Both the position numbers and the translations under genes were made by a program. 64,000 bases of DNA from NCBI RefSeq assembly GCF_000814475.1, contig NZ_JSVC01000003.1, forward strand, positions 1 through 64,000. Direction: 5' to 3'. Positions within the stretch are counted from its first letter, which is position 1; every line of letters begins with the position of its first letter. The notes beneath the pieces are model-generated. The model ran no database searches. It was not told where the DNA came from and was given only the letters and a program-made list of their open reading frames with translations. This document shows, one piece after another, positions 1-7,041 of this stretch. The stretch comes from Flavihumibacter solisilvae (GTDB taxonomy: Bacteria; Bacteroidota; Bacteroidia; Chitinophagales; Chitinophagaceae).

Positions 1-770
1 ACGAAGAAGTTTGCGGCAGCCGCCTTACCACCAACATTGGCCGGATCGGCGGGTTCGAGCGCAACTTTACTCCAACTGCATTCCAGAAACTGGAACGCTT
101 CCTCGCAGAATATCCCGGCGTGCTGAAAGAGTTCGAAAACCTCTTCCAGCGCAACCGTATTTTCATGGAGCGTACACAGGGCAGCGGCGCCATCAGTGCC
201 GACCGCGCACTTAACTACGGGTTCACAGGTCCTAACCTTCGCGCAGCCGGTGTCGACTACGACGTTCGGGTACACAATCCATATAGCTCATACGATGATT
301 TCGAATTCGAGATCCCGGTAGGTTCAACAGGCGACAACTACGATCGCTGGCTGGTTCGTAACGGTGAAATGTGGCAGAGCCTTCGCATCATCGAGCAGGC
401 TTACAACAAGATCAAGGAATTCACCGGTGCTGACGCAGAGATCTATCATGCCGATGTTCCCCAGTATTACCTGCCGGAAAAAAAGGACGTATACACCAAG
501 ATGGAAGCGCTCATCTGGCACTTCAAGATCATCATGGGTGAAATCGACCTGCCGAAAGGAGAAGTGTACCAGTCAGTGGAAGGCGGTAACGGTGAACTCG
601 GGTTCTACTTTATCAGCGACGGTGGCCGCGCGCCCTATCGCCTGCATTTCCGTCGGCCCTGTTTCATCTATTACCAGGCATATGAAGAGATCACCAAGGG
701 AGCAATGCTCTCCGACGCGATCATCACGCTGAGCAGCCTCAACCTGATCGCAGGGGAAATGGATGCGTAA
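1..770 (+). CDS. nuoD: NADH-quinone oxidoreductase subunit D (5' truncated by window edge)
   Basis: This is the C-terminal part of the 49-kDa-type subunit of respiratory complex I, which with NuoB forms the quinone-reduction chamber in the peripheral arm. The frame is open from base 3 and gives about 255 residues against about 400 for the family, so roughly the first 150 residues lie outside the window. The visible part starts at EEVCGSRLTTNIGRIGGFER, has the GVDYDVR and PKGEVYQSVEGGNGELGFY signatures of NuoD, and ends in LNLIAGEMDA, the normal C-terminus. nuoE follows after 49 bases on the same strand, as the first of the remaining complex I genes. Identification is secure from motifs and context. 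Confidence 0.95.
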   Translation, partial: EEVCGSRLTTNIGRIGGFERNFTPTAFQKLERFLAEYPGVLKEFENLFQRNRIFMERTQGSGAISADRALNYGFTGPNLRAAGVDYDVRVHNPYSSYDDFEFEIPVGSTGDNYDRWLVRNGEMWQSLRIIEQAYNKIKEFTGADAEIYHADVPQYYLPEKKDVYTKMEALIWHFKIIMGEIDLPKGEVYQSVEGGNGELGFYFISDGGRAPYRLHFRRPCFIYYQAYEEITKGAMLSDAIITLSSLNLIAGEMDA

Positions 771-781
771 GGAAGCCCGAC

Positions 782-817
782 ACTTTTAAATTTTGACTTT
801 TAAATTTTGACTTTTAA
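782..817 (+). repeat. Tandem AT-rich spacer repeat (14-bp unit)
   Basis: The spacer between nuoD and nuoE holds 2.6 exact tandem copies of the unit ACTTTTAAATTTTG, starting at 782, 796 and 810. The last partial copy runs almost into the nuoE ATG. Related TTTTGAATTT/GACTTTT sequence recurs at several other spacers in the window. Confidence 0.85.
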
Positions 818-819
818 TA

Positions 820-1311
820 ATGCTATCCCAGGAGAAACTCAATAAAGTACAGGAAATCATCGCCCGCTACCCGGAAGGAAAGCAGAAAAGCGCGCTGATT
901 CCCGTGCTGCACCTCGCCCAGGATGTGTTCGGCTGGCTGAGTGCGGAAACAATGGACTATGTCGCTTCCCTGCTGAAGCTCGAGCCCATTGAAGTGTACG
1001 AAGTGGCGACCTTCTACTCCATGTTCAACCTGAAGCCGGTCGGCAAGTACCTTTTTGAAGTGTGCCAGACCGGTCCATGTATGATCAACGGAAGTGATGA
1101 CATCATCGAATACATCAAGCAGAAACTGAATATCGGTGTCGGTGAAACAACGCCTGATGGACTGTTCACCCTCAAAACTGTAGAGTGTCTTGGTGCGTGC
1201 GGTTATGCCCCGATGATGCAACTCGGAAAACATTACCGTGAGCACCTGACAAAGGCCAAAGTGGATCAGATCATTGAGGAATGCAGGAAAAATGCCGGTA
1301 TCCTGAACTGA
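820..1311 (+). CDS. nuoE: NADH-quinone oxidoreductase subunit E (24-kDa type)
   Basis: NuoE is the thioredoxin-fold subunit of the complex I NADH-dehydrogenase module and carries the [2Fe-2S] cluster N1a next to NuoF. The 163-residue protein shows the four cluster cysteines in two pairs, CQTGPC near residue 87 and CLGAC near residue 126. The N-terminal helical part contains the family stretch KSALIPVLHLAQ. Length is normal. The ATG at 820 directly follows the AT-rich tandem repeat and there is no clear Shine-Dalgarno sequence, which is usual in Bacteroidota. It sits in the nuo operon between nuoD and a small inserted gene that precedes nuoF. Confidence 0.96.
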   Translation: MLSQEKLNKVQEIIARYPEGKQKSALIPVLHLAQDVFGWLSAETMDYVASLLKLEPIEVYEVATFYSMFNLKPVGKYLFEVCQTGPCMINGSDDIIEYIKQKLNIGVGETTPDGLFTLKTVECLGACGYAPMMQLGKHYREHLTKAKVDQIIEECRKNAGILN

Positions 1312-1335
1312 TTACAACGCCCTAAAATATAAACA

Positions 1336-1791
1336 TTGAAACGTCCTGCATTTTTATTCCTGCTGCTCTTTGTATCGCTGTCGCTGGCAGCACAACAGGT
1401 TGATTCATTTTCGCTCAAGAAAACGGCGATGGACCTGAACGCAGCTATGCTTGCGCAGGACTCTGCAAAAGTGAACCAGCTGCTGCATAAGAAATGCAAT
1501 TACGGACATTCCAATGGCTGGATAGAAAAGAAGAATGAGCTTATCGCCAACATGTTCAATGGCACGCTGAAATACACCAATATTTCGCAGGGCACCATGA
1601 CAGCGGTAATTGAAGATAAAACCGGGCTTCTCCGCTCCAACATCGAAGTCGATGTGATCCGGAACGGCCAGCCCGCCCACTTCCGGCTTCACGTCCTCCA
1701 GGTCTGGATCTGGAAGAACAAAAAAGGCTGGCAACTGCTAGGCCGGCAGGCAACAAGGCTGCCTGATGAAGGGCAGGAGGGGAATAAATGA
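1336..1791 (+). CDS. Secreted NTF2-like (DUF4440-type) protein inside the nuo operon
   Basis: A 151-residue protein with a signal peptide (KRPAFLFLLLFVSLSLAAQQ) followed by a single small domain resembling the NTF2/SnoaL-like DUF4440 fold: an N-terminal helix with DLNAAMLAQDSAKVNQLL, the LHKKCNYGHSNGW turn, and a final strand ending in KKGWQLLGRQATRLP. Such domains bind small ligands or act as weak isomerases; no substrate can be inferred. The likely start is TTG at 1336, since no in-frame ATG precedes the signal peptide. It lies 24 bases after nuoE and is therefore probably co-transcribed with complex I, but it is not a complex I subunit in other bacteria. Its export to the periplasm argues against a role in the cytoplasmic NADH module. 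Confidence 0.8.
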   Translation: MKRPAFLFLLLFVSLSLAAQQVDSFSLKKTAMDLNAAMLAQDSAKVNQLLHKKCNYGHSNGWIEKKNELIANMFNGTLKYTNISQGTMTAVIEDKTGLLRSNIEVDVIRNGQPAHFRLHVLQVWIWKNKKGWQLLGRQATRLPDEGQEGNK

Positions 1792-1797
1792 TCAGGT

Positions 1798-1875
1798 TGA
1801 ACGTAAATAGGTCGATAAGTGAAAAGGTGAAAAAGTGAATAGGTGAATAAACCCGTTTGAATTTTGAATTTGAAG
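1798..1875 (+). repeat. AT-rich intergenic repeat before nuoF
   Basis: This spacer contains an 8-9-base periodic run (AAGTGAAAAGGTGAAAAAGTG, then AATAGGTGAATAA) followed by TTTGAATTTTGAATTTG. The second half resembles the spacers before nuoE, nuoG, nuoH and nuoK. It supplies a TTG at 1864 that could be mistaken for the nuoF start. Confidence 0.7.
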
Positions 1876-1878
1876 CAA

Positions 1879-3231
1879 ATGAGTGTGAAATTATTACTTG
1901 AAAAAGCCCACGTTGAAGGAATCCGCAGTTTCGATGTTTATCGTCGGGAAGGCGGCTACCGCAGTGTGGAGAAGGCACTTAAGACGATGAGCCCCGATGC
2001 GGTTACTGAAGAAGTGAAGAAAAGCGGACTCCGCGGTCGCGGTGGCGCCGGGTTCCCTTCCGGACTGAAGTGGAGTTTCCTCGCCAAACCAGAAGGCGTA
2101 CCCCGTCACCTCGTTTGTAATGCAGACGAGTCTGAACCCGGTACGTTCAAGGACAGGTACCTGATGGAATTCATCCCGCACCTGCTTATAGAGGGACTAA
2201 TCGTTTCTTCCTTCGCATTGGGTTCACATGCTACATACATTTATATCCGCGGCGAATACGCCTGGATCCCTGATATCCTCGAGCAGGCCATCGCAGAAGC
2301 GAAGAACAATGGCTTCCTGGGAAAGAACATTTTAGGCAGTGGCTTCGATTGCGAGATCTATGTGCAGCGTGGCGCCGGTGCTTATATCTGCGGCGAAGAA
2401 ACTGCTCTCATTGAATCACTCGAAGGCAAGCGTGGTAACCCGCGTATCAAACCGCCATTCCCGGCCGTAAAAGGTGTATGGGACCGTCCGACCGTTGTAA
2501 ACAACGTCGAAACACTCGCAGCAGTAGTACCCATCATCAATATGGGCGGTGAAGAGTACGCCAAGATCGGTGTCGGCAAATCAACCGGTACGAAACTGAT
2601 TTCTGCCTGTGGTAACATCAACAAGCCGGGAGTATACGAGATAGACATGACCATTTCTGTGGAAGAATTCATCTACAGCGACGAATACTGTGGTGGCATC
2701 CCGAATGGGAAAAGGCTCAAGGCCTGTATCCCCGGTGGTTCATCCGTTCCCATCCTTCCCGCCAACCTTCTGCTTAAAACAGCAAAGGGCGAAACGCGTT
2801 ACATGAACTATGAAAGTCTCGCCGACGGTGGCTTCGCAACTGGTTCCATGATGGGATCAGGCGGCTTCATCATTCTCGACGAAGACCAGTGCGTGGTAAA
2901 GAACACTTACACCCTCGCACGATTCTATCGTCATGAAAGCTGCGGACAGTGTTCACCCTGCCGCGAAGGAACCGGCTGGATGGAAAAGATCCTTAAAAAC
3001 ATCGACACGGGAAAAGGAAAGATGAGTGACATCGACCTGCTTTGGGATATCCAGCGCAAGATCGAAGGCAATACCATTTGCCCGCTCGGCGACGCCGCCG
3101 CATGGCCCGTTGCAGCCGCCATCCGCCATTTCCGTGACGAGTTCGAATGGCACGTAAACAATCCGCAGGAAAGCCAGACCCGTAATTTCGGTCTCGCTCA
3201 TTATGCGGACCCTATTTACGTCCCCGCGTAA
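1879..3231 (+). CDS. nuoF: NADH-quinone oxidoreductase subunit F (NADH/FMN-binding)
   Basis: NuoF is the catalytic entry point of complex I: it binds NADH and FMN and passes electrons to [4Fe-4S] cluster N3. The 450-residue product has the FMN/NADH loop GLRGRGGAGFPSGLKW near residue 50, the GAGAYICGEETALIESLEGK segment near residue 175, the cluster motif ESCGQCSPCREGTGW near residue 353 and the fourth ligand in TICPLGDAAAWP near residue 400. The ATG at 1879 (MSVKLLLEKAHV) is preferred; an upstream in-frame TTG at 1864 falls inside the intergenic repeat and would add only five residues. Length and motifs are complete. Confidence 0.96.
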   Translation: MSVKLLLEKAHVEGIRSFDVYRREGGYRSVEKALKTMSPDAVTEEVKKSGLRGRGGAGFPSGLKWSFLAKPEGVPRHLVCNADESEPGTFKDRYLMEFIPHLLIEGLIVSSFALGSHATYIYIRGEYAWIPDILEQAIAEAKNNGFLGKNILGSGFDCEIYVQRGAGAYICGEETALIESLEGKRGNPRIKPPFPAVKGVWDRPTVVNNVETLAAVVPIINMGGEEYAKIGVGKSTGTKLISACGNINKPGVYEIDMTISVEEFIYSDEYCGGIPNGKRLKACIPGGSSVPILPANLLLKTAKGETRYMNYESLADGGFATGSMMGSGGFIILDEDQCVVKNTYTLARFYRHESCGQCSPCREGTGWMEKILKNIDTGKGKMSDIDLLWDIQRKIEGNTICPLGDAAAWPVAAAIRHFRDEFEWHVNNPQESQTRNFGLAHYADPIYVPA

Positions 3232-3264
3232 TGTAATTTTTGAATTTGAATCTTGACTTTTTAT

Positions 3265-4392
3265 ATGGCCGAAGAAAAGAAAGCTGAAGAAAAGAAACTT
3301 TTTAAAGTAACCATCGACAACATCACTGTTGATGTTGAGCCCGGTACAACCATCCTCCATGCCGCCCGCATGGTGGGTGGCGACGTTACTCCACCGGCGA
3401 TGTGTTATTACAGCAAGCTGAAGGGAAGCGGAGGTAAATGCCGTACCTGCCTGGTGGAAGTTGCCGCCGGTTCAACTGCTGACCCGAGGCCGATGCCTAA
3501 GCTCGTTGCGAGCTGCCGTACCACCGTTATGGATGGCATGATCGTGAAGAACATCACCAGCGAAAGAGTGCTCGAAGCGCGTGCGGGAGTAGTGGAACTG
3601 CTGCTGATCAACCACCCGCTCGACTGTCCCATCTGCGACCAGGCTGGCGAATGTCACCTGCAGGATCTCAGCTATGAGCATGGCAAGGAAGGTACCCGTT
3701 ATGAATTCAAGCGCCGGACATTTACCCCACATAACCTGGGTGAATATATCCAGCTGCACATGACGCGCTGCATCCTTTGCTATCGTTGCGTGTATACGGC
3801 GAACCAGCTTACCAACAAACGCGAACATGGAATTCTCGACAGGGGAGACCATGCAGAGATCGCAACATATATTGAGAAAGCCCTCGACAACGAATTCATC
3901 GGTAACGTGATTGACGTTTGTCCCGTTGGCGCCCTCACTGATAAAACCTTCCGCTTCAAGAACCGTGTATGGTTTACGAAGCCGATGGACGCACACCGCG
4001 ATTGCCCGACCTGCTCCGGCCAGGTGCAGCTCTGGATGCGTGGTGATGAAGTATATCGCGTAACCGCAAGGAAAGACGAATGGGGTGAAGTAAAGGATAC
4101 AACAGAAGGCAAACCAGGCTGGATCTGCAACGATTGCCGCTTCCACAAAAAGTCGGTGAAGGATTGGGTAATCGAAGGACCAACCCAGGTGAACCGTCAT
4201 TCCGTGATCTCGCAGGGACATTACGTGAACACCGTAACGCCCAAAGAGACACTGCCTGAAGTGATGGGAGGCCGCGCACCGAAGCTGTTGATGAACATTC
4301 ATAAAGTCAGTGATGTGAACCGTCCGGAAATTCAACTGTCGAAAATCGAAGGACCGGCACACAGTGACGACTTTAAACCGCCAACCCCTTAA
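3265..4392 (+). CDS. nuoG: Short NuoG-type iron-sulfur subunit of complex I
   Basis: This 375-residue protein corresponds to the N-terminal iron-sulfur part of NuoG. It has a [2Fe-2S] ferredoxin domain (CYYSKLKGSGGKCRTCLVEV), the His-ligated N5 motif HPLDCPICDQAGEC, the N4 ligands in CILCYRC and DVCPVGAL, and a final cysteine set in DCPTC and ICNDC. The large C-terminal molybdopterin-like domain of proteobacterial NuoG (about 900 residues in total) is absent. I know short NuoG proteins from other Bacteroidota, so this is a lineage form rather than a broken gene. The ATG at 3265 is chosen over a TTG at 3253 in the repeat. The N-terminus is lysine/glutamate rich (MAEEKKAEEKK). Confidence 0.93.
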   Translation: MAEEKKAEEKKLFKVTIDNITVDVEPGTTILHAARMVGGDVTPPAMCYYSKLKGSGGKCRTCLVEVAAGSTADPRPMPKLVASCRTTVMDGMIVKNITSERVLEARAGVVELLLINHPLDCPICDQAGECHLQDLSYEHGKEGTRYEFKRRTFTPHNLGEYIQLHMTRCILCYRCVYTANQLTNKREHGILDRGDHAEIATYIEKALDNEFIGNVIDVCPVGALTDKTFRFKNRVWFTKPMDAHRDCPTCSGQVQLWMRGDEVYRVTARKDEWGEVKDTTEGKPGWICNDCRFHKKSVKDWVIEGPTQVNRHSVISQGHYVNTVTPKETLPEVMGGRAPKLLMNIHKVSDVNRPEIQLSKIEGPAHSDDFKPPTP

Positions 4393-4432
4393 GAACTGTA
4401 CATTTTTAAATTTTTACTTTTCACTTTTTAAT

Positions 4433-5485
4433 TTGAATAAAGTGTTTGATCTCGCCTTCATAATCGAAAAAGCCGTTCTCATAGGGGGAATAATTACCGT
4501 CTCCCTCCTTATTGCAATGTATTCCACATGGGCAGAAAGGAAAGTTGCAGGTTTCATGCAGGACAGGCTTGGACCGAACCGCGCAGGTTGGGGTGGACTT
4601 CTTCAGCCGCTTGCCGATGGTTTGAAGCTTTTTATGAAGGAAGAAATTATCCCTAATGCATCAAACAAGACTCTCTTCATACTCGGCCCGGCACTCGCCA
4701 TGCTCACAGCAATGATGACAAGCGCTGTAATTCCCTGGGGCGGAAAGATCGAAGTCTTCGGACGCACTGTCGACCTGCAGATTGCAGACATCAACATTGG
4801 CATCCTCTACATCTTCGGTGTGGTGAGCATGGGTGTATATGGTATCATGATCGGCGGCTGGGCCTCAAACAACAAATTCTCCCTGCTGGCAGCACTGAGA
4901 GGTGCCTCGCAGATGATCTCGTACGAACTGGCGATGGGACTCGCTATCATTGCCCTCCTCATGATCACCGGTTCCCTCAGCCTCAAAACTATCGTAGAAC
5001 AACAGAGCACAGGCTGGTGGAACTTCTTCCTGCAGCCCGTTGGCTTCCTCATCTTCATGGTGTGCGCATTCGCAGAATGTAACCGTACACCTTTCGACCT
5101 TCCTGAAGCGGAGAACGAACTCAACTTCGGTTACCACCAGGAGTACAGCTCCATGAAACTGGGTTTCTATCTCTTTGCAGAATACATCAACATGTTTATC
5201 AGCAGCGCACTGATGGCTACACTGTATTTCGGTGGTTATGATATTCCATTCGTGAATGACGCAAATCTTGGCGCAAACATCGGGATCAATGCTCTTGCTG
5301 CAATTCAGGGAATTACACTCTTCTTAAAAGTCGCTTTCTTCATATTCTTTTTTATGTGGGTTCGGTGGACTATCCCCCGTTTCCGATACGACCAGCTGAT
5401 GAACCTTGGCTGGAAAGTACTGATTCCACTGGCATTGCTGAATATGCTGGTGACAGGGGCAGTAATCCTCTGGCTGGGCCATTGA
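4433..5485 (+). CDS. nuoH: NADH-quinone oxidoreductase subunit H
   Basis: NuoH is the membrane subunit that joins the peripheral arm to the proton-pumping arm and forms much of the quinone tunnel. About eight transmembrane segments are visible, with the family motifs AERKVAGFMQDRLGPNRAG, CAFAECNRTPFDLPEAENEL and GYHQEYSSMKLGFY. No ATG is available at the expected N-terminus. TTG at 4433 or GTG at 4442 would give a start of about family length (about 350 residues), while the GTG at 4364 would overlap nuoG. The 40 bases upstream are again the TTTAAATTTTTACTTTT repeat, so the exact start is uncertain although the identity is not. Confidence 0.93.
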   Translation: MNKVFDLAFIIEKAVLIGGIITVSLLIAMYSTWAERKVAGFMQDRLGPNRAGWGGLLQPLADGLKLFMKEEIIPNASNKTLFILGPALAMLTAMMTSAVIPWGGKIEVFGRTVDLQIADINIGILYIFGVVSMGVYGIMIGGWASNNKFSLLAALRGASQMISYELAMGLAIIALLMITGSLSLKTIVEQQSTGWWNFFLQPVGFLIFMVCAFAECNRTPFDLPEAENELNFGYHQEYSSMKLGFYLFAEYINMFISSALMATLYFGGYDIPFVNDANLGANIGINALAAIQGITLFLKVAFFIFFFMWVRWTIPRFRYDQLMNLGWKVLIPLALLNMLVTGAVILWLGH

Positions 5486-5541
5486 TAGGGAGCTGGAAAC
5501 TTGGAGAGAACGAACAATAGAAATAATTTTACGCCGCAATT

Positions 5542-6087
5542 ATGCAAGCATTAACAAACAGAAATAAAGCAGTTGATCGCAAGCCGATGACCTTGTGGGA
5601 GAAGATGTACATTCCTTCCATTATGAAGGGGATGTCTATCACCCTGTCGCACTTCTTCAAAAAGAAGCCGACCATCAGCTACCCCGAAGAGAAGCGCCCG
5701 TTCAGCCCGGTATTCCGTGGCCTGCATATCCTGAACCGTGACGAAGAAGGTCGCGAGCGCTGCACTGCCTGCGGATTGTGCGCGGTTGCATGTCCCGCAG
5801 AAGCCATCACCATGGAAGCTGCCGAACGCAAGCCGGGTGAAGAGAACCTGTACCGTGAAGAGAAATATGCAGCCCGCTACGAGATCAACATGCTGCGTTG
5901 CATCTTCTGCGGACTTTGTGAAGAAGCCTGCCCGAAAGACGCCGTTTACCTCAGTGAAACGTTTACCCCGGCCAATTTTACGCGTGAAACCTTTATCTAC
6001 AAAAAGCAGGACCTCCTGATCCCTGATCCGAAAACAGAACCGGAACAGTACCAGAAAGCCCTGGGATCACGCGCAAAAAAGAACTGA
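5542..6087 (+). CDS. nuoI: NADH-quinone oxidoreductase subunit I (2x[4Fe-4S])
   Basis: NuoI carries clusters N6a and N6b that pass electrons towards NuoB and the quinone. Both 8Fe ferredoxin motifs are complete: CTACGLCAVACP near residue 74 and CIFCGLCEEACP near residue 117. The N-terminal MKGMSITLSHFFKKKPTISYPEEKRP stretch, which contacts the membrane arm, has the standard arrangement. 181 residues is a normal length. It starts with ATG 56 bases after nuoH and ends 5 bases before nuoJ, consistent with one transcript. Confidence 0.96.
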   Translation: MQALTNRNKAVDRKPMTLWEKMYIPSIMKGMSITLSHFFKKKPTISYPEEKRPFSPVFRGLHILNRDEEGRERCTACGLCAVACPAEAITMEAAERKPGEENLYREEKYAARYEINMLRCIFCGLCEEACPKDAVYLSETFTPANFTRETFIYKKQDLLIPDPKTEPEQYQKALGSRAKKN

Positions 6088-6092
6088 CTAAC

Positions 6093-6593
6093 ATGAATAT
6101 CACACAAATACTTTTCTGGCTCCTTACAGTAATGGCAATTGGTAGTGCACTGATGGTGATCGTCAGCAAGAACCCAGTTTACAGCGTTCTCTTCCTGATC
6201 GCCACCTTCTTCGCTATTTCCGGGCATTATATCCTGCTGAATGCACAGTTCCTCGCCATCGTTAACCTGATCGTTTATGCAGGCGCCATCATGGTGTTGT
6301 TCCTCTTCGTGATCATGCTCATGAATCTCAACACCGAAACCGAGCCGCAGAAAAACAAGTGGCTCAAATTCGCCGGAACCATTGCCGGCGGCTGTTTGCT
6401 CCTGGTCCTGGTAGCCGCCTTGCGCGATGCGGATACCCGCACCAGCACTGCCCTTGTGAAAGAAGGTGATATCGGCCTCATTCAAAACCTTGGAAAGACT
6501 TTGTTCAACGAATACGTTATTCCTTTTGAGATCAGTTCCGTGCTCTTCCTCAGCGCCATGGTTGGCGCCGTGGTTCTCGGAAAAAAGGAATAA
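6093..6593 (+). CDS. nuoJ: NADH-quinone oxidoreductase subunit J
   Basis: A 166-residue membrane protein with five predicted transmembrane segments, corresponding to NuoJ (ND6) of the complex I membrane arm. The family stretch LNAQFLAIVNLIVYAGAIMVLFLFVIML is present around residues 50-77, written here in overlapping pieces as LNAQFLAIVNLIVYAGAIM and VLFLFVIML; it includes the segment that carries the pi-bulge helix. It is followed by a short hydrophilic loop and a C-terminal helix ending in AVVLGKKE. It begins 5 bases after nuoI. The spacer to nuoK is 108 bases, unusually long for this operon. Confidence 0.94.
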   Translation: MNITQILFWLLTVMAIGSALMVIVSKNPVYSVLFLIATFFAISGHYILLNAQFLAIVNLIVYAGAIMVLFLFVIMLMNLNTETEPQKNKWLKFAGTIAGGCLLLVLVAALRDADTRTSTALVKEGDIGLIQNLGKTLFNEYVIPFEISSVLFLSAMVGAVVLGKKE

Positions 6594-6701
6594 CACTAAA
6601 GCTCTTTACGCCTCTGCGATCCTTTGTGCCTATGTGTGAAAATCACAGAGTCGCCCTGGACCCGTTTTGAATGTTGATTTTTAACTTTTGAATTCGAATA
6701 G
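6594..6701 (+). repeat. Repeat-like spacer between nuoJ and nuoK
   Basis: A 108-base spacer made of two repeat types: a degenerate run built on CTTTACGCCTCTGCGATCC and TTTGTGCCTATGTGTGAAAA, then TTTTGAATGTTGATTTTTAA and CTTTTGAATTCGAAT. The second type matches the spacers before nuoE, nuoF, nuoG and nuoH. No open reading frame or clear hairpin was seen in it. Confidence 0.55.
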
Positions 6702-7040
6702 ATGCCCATAAATCTTTACATCTTTTTGGCTCTCGCCTTATTCTCGATCGGAGTGATCGGGGTACTGACCAGGAGAAACGCCATTATCATTTTCATGTGC
6801 ATTGAGTTAATGCTGAACGCAGCTAACCTCTTGCTCGTGGCATTTTCAAAGCTTCACCTGGCTGATAAGGCTAACCCTGCCCTTAACGTCGCAACGAATG
6901 GTGCCGACGCACAGTTGTTCGTATTCTTTATCATGGTGGTGGCTGCAGCAGAGGTAACAGTGGGATTGGCCATCATCGTTATGATGTACCGCAATACCCA
7001 TTCGGTTGACGTGAATTTCCTGAACAGATTGAAAAACTAA
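6702..7040 (+). CDS. nuoK: NADH-quinone oxidoreductase subunit K
   Basis: NuoK (ND4L) is a three-helix subunit of the complex I membrane arm. The two membrane glutamates needed for proton transfer are visible, in [13 protein letters not shown] (helix 2) and [13 protein letters not shown] (helix 3). At 112 residues it is slightly longer than the usual 100, because of a short lysine-containing insert between helices 2 and 3 ([19 protein letters not shown]). Start is ATG at 6702. nuoL starts one base after its stop codon, so translation is probably coupled. Confidence 0.96.
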   Translation: MPINLYIFLALALFSIGVIGVLTRRNAIIIFMCIELMLNAANLLLVAFSKLHLADKANPALNVATNGADAQLFVFFIMVVAAAEVTVGLAIIVMMYRNTHSVDVNFLNRLKN

Positions 7041-7041
7041 T

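Noticed and set aside
3472-4362. A 296-residue open frame on the minus strand opposite nuoG
   Set aside because: It mirrors a conserved gene whose iron-sulfur motifs are certain, has no recognisable domain, and arises from codon bias on the opposite strand.
3265-4392. NuoG as a frameshifted or truncated pseudogene
   Set aside because: The short form keeps every cluster ligand, ends cleanly before nuoH, and short NuoG proteins occur in other Bacteroidota.
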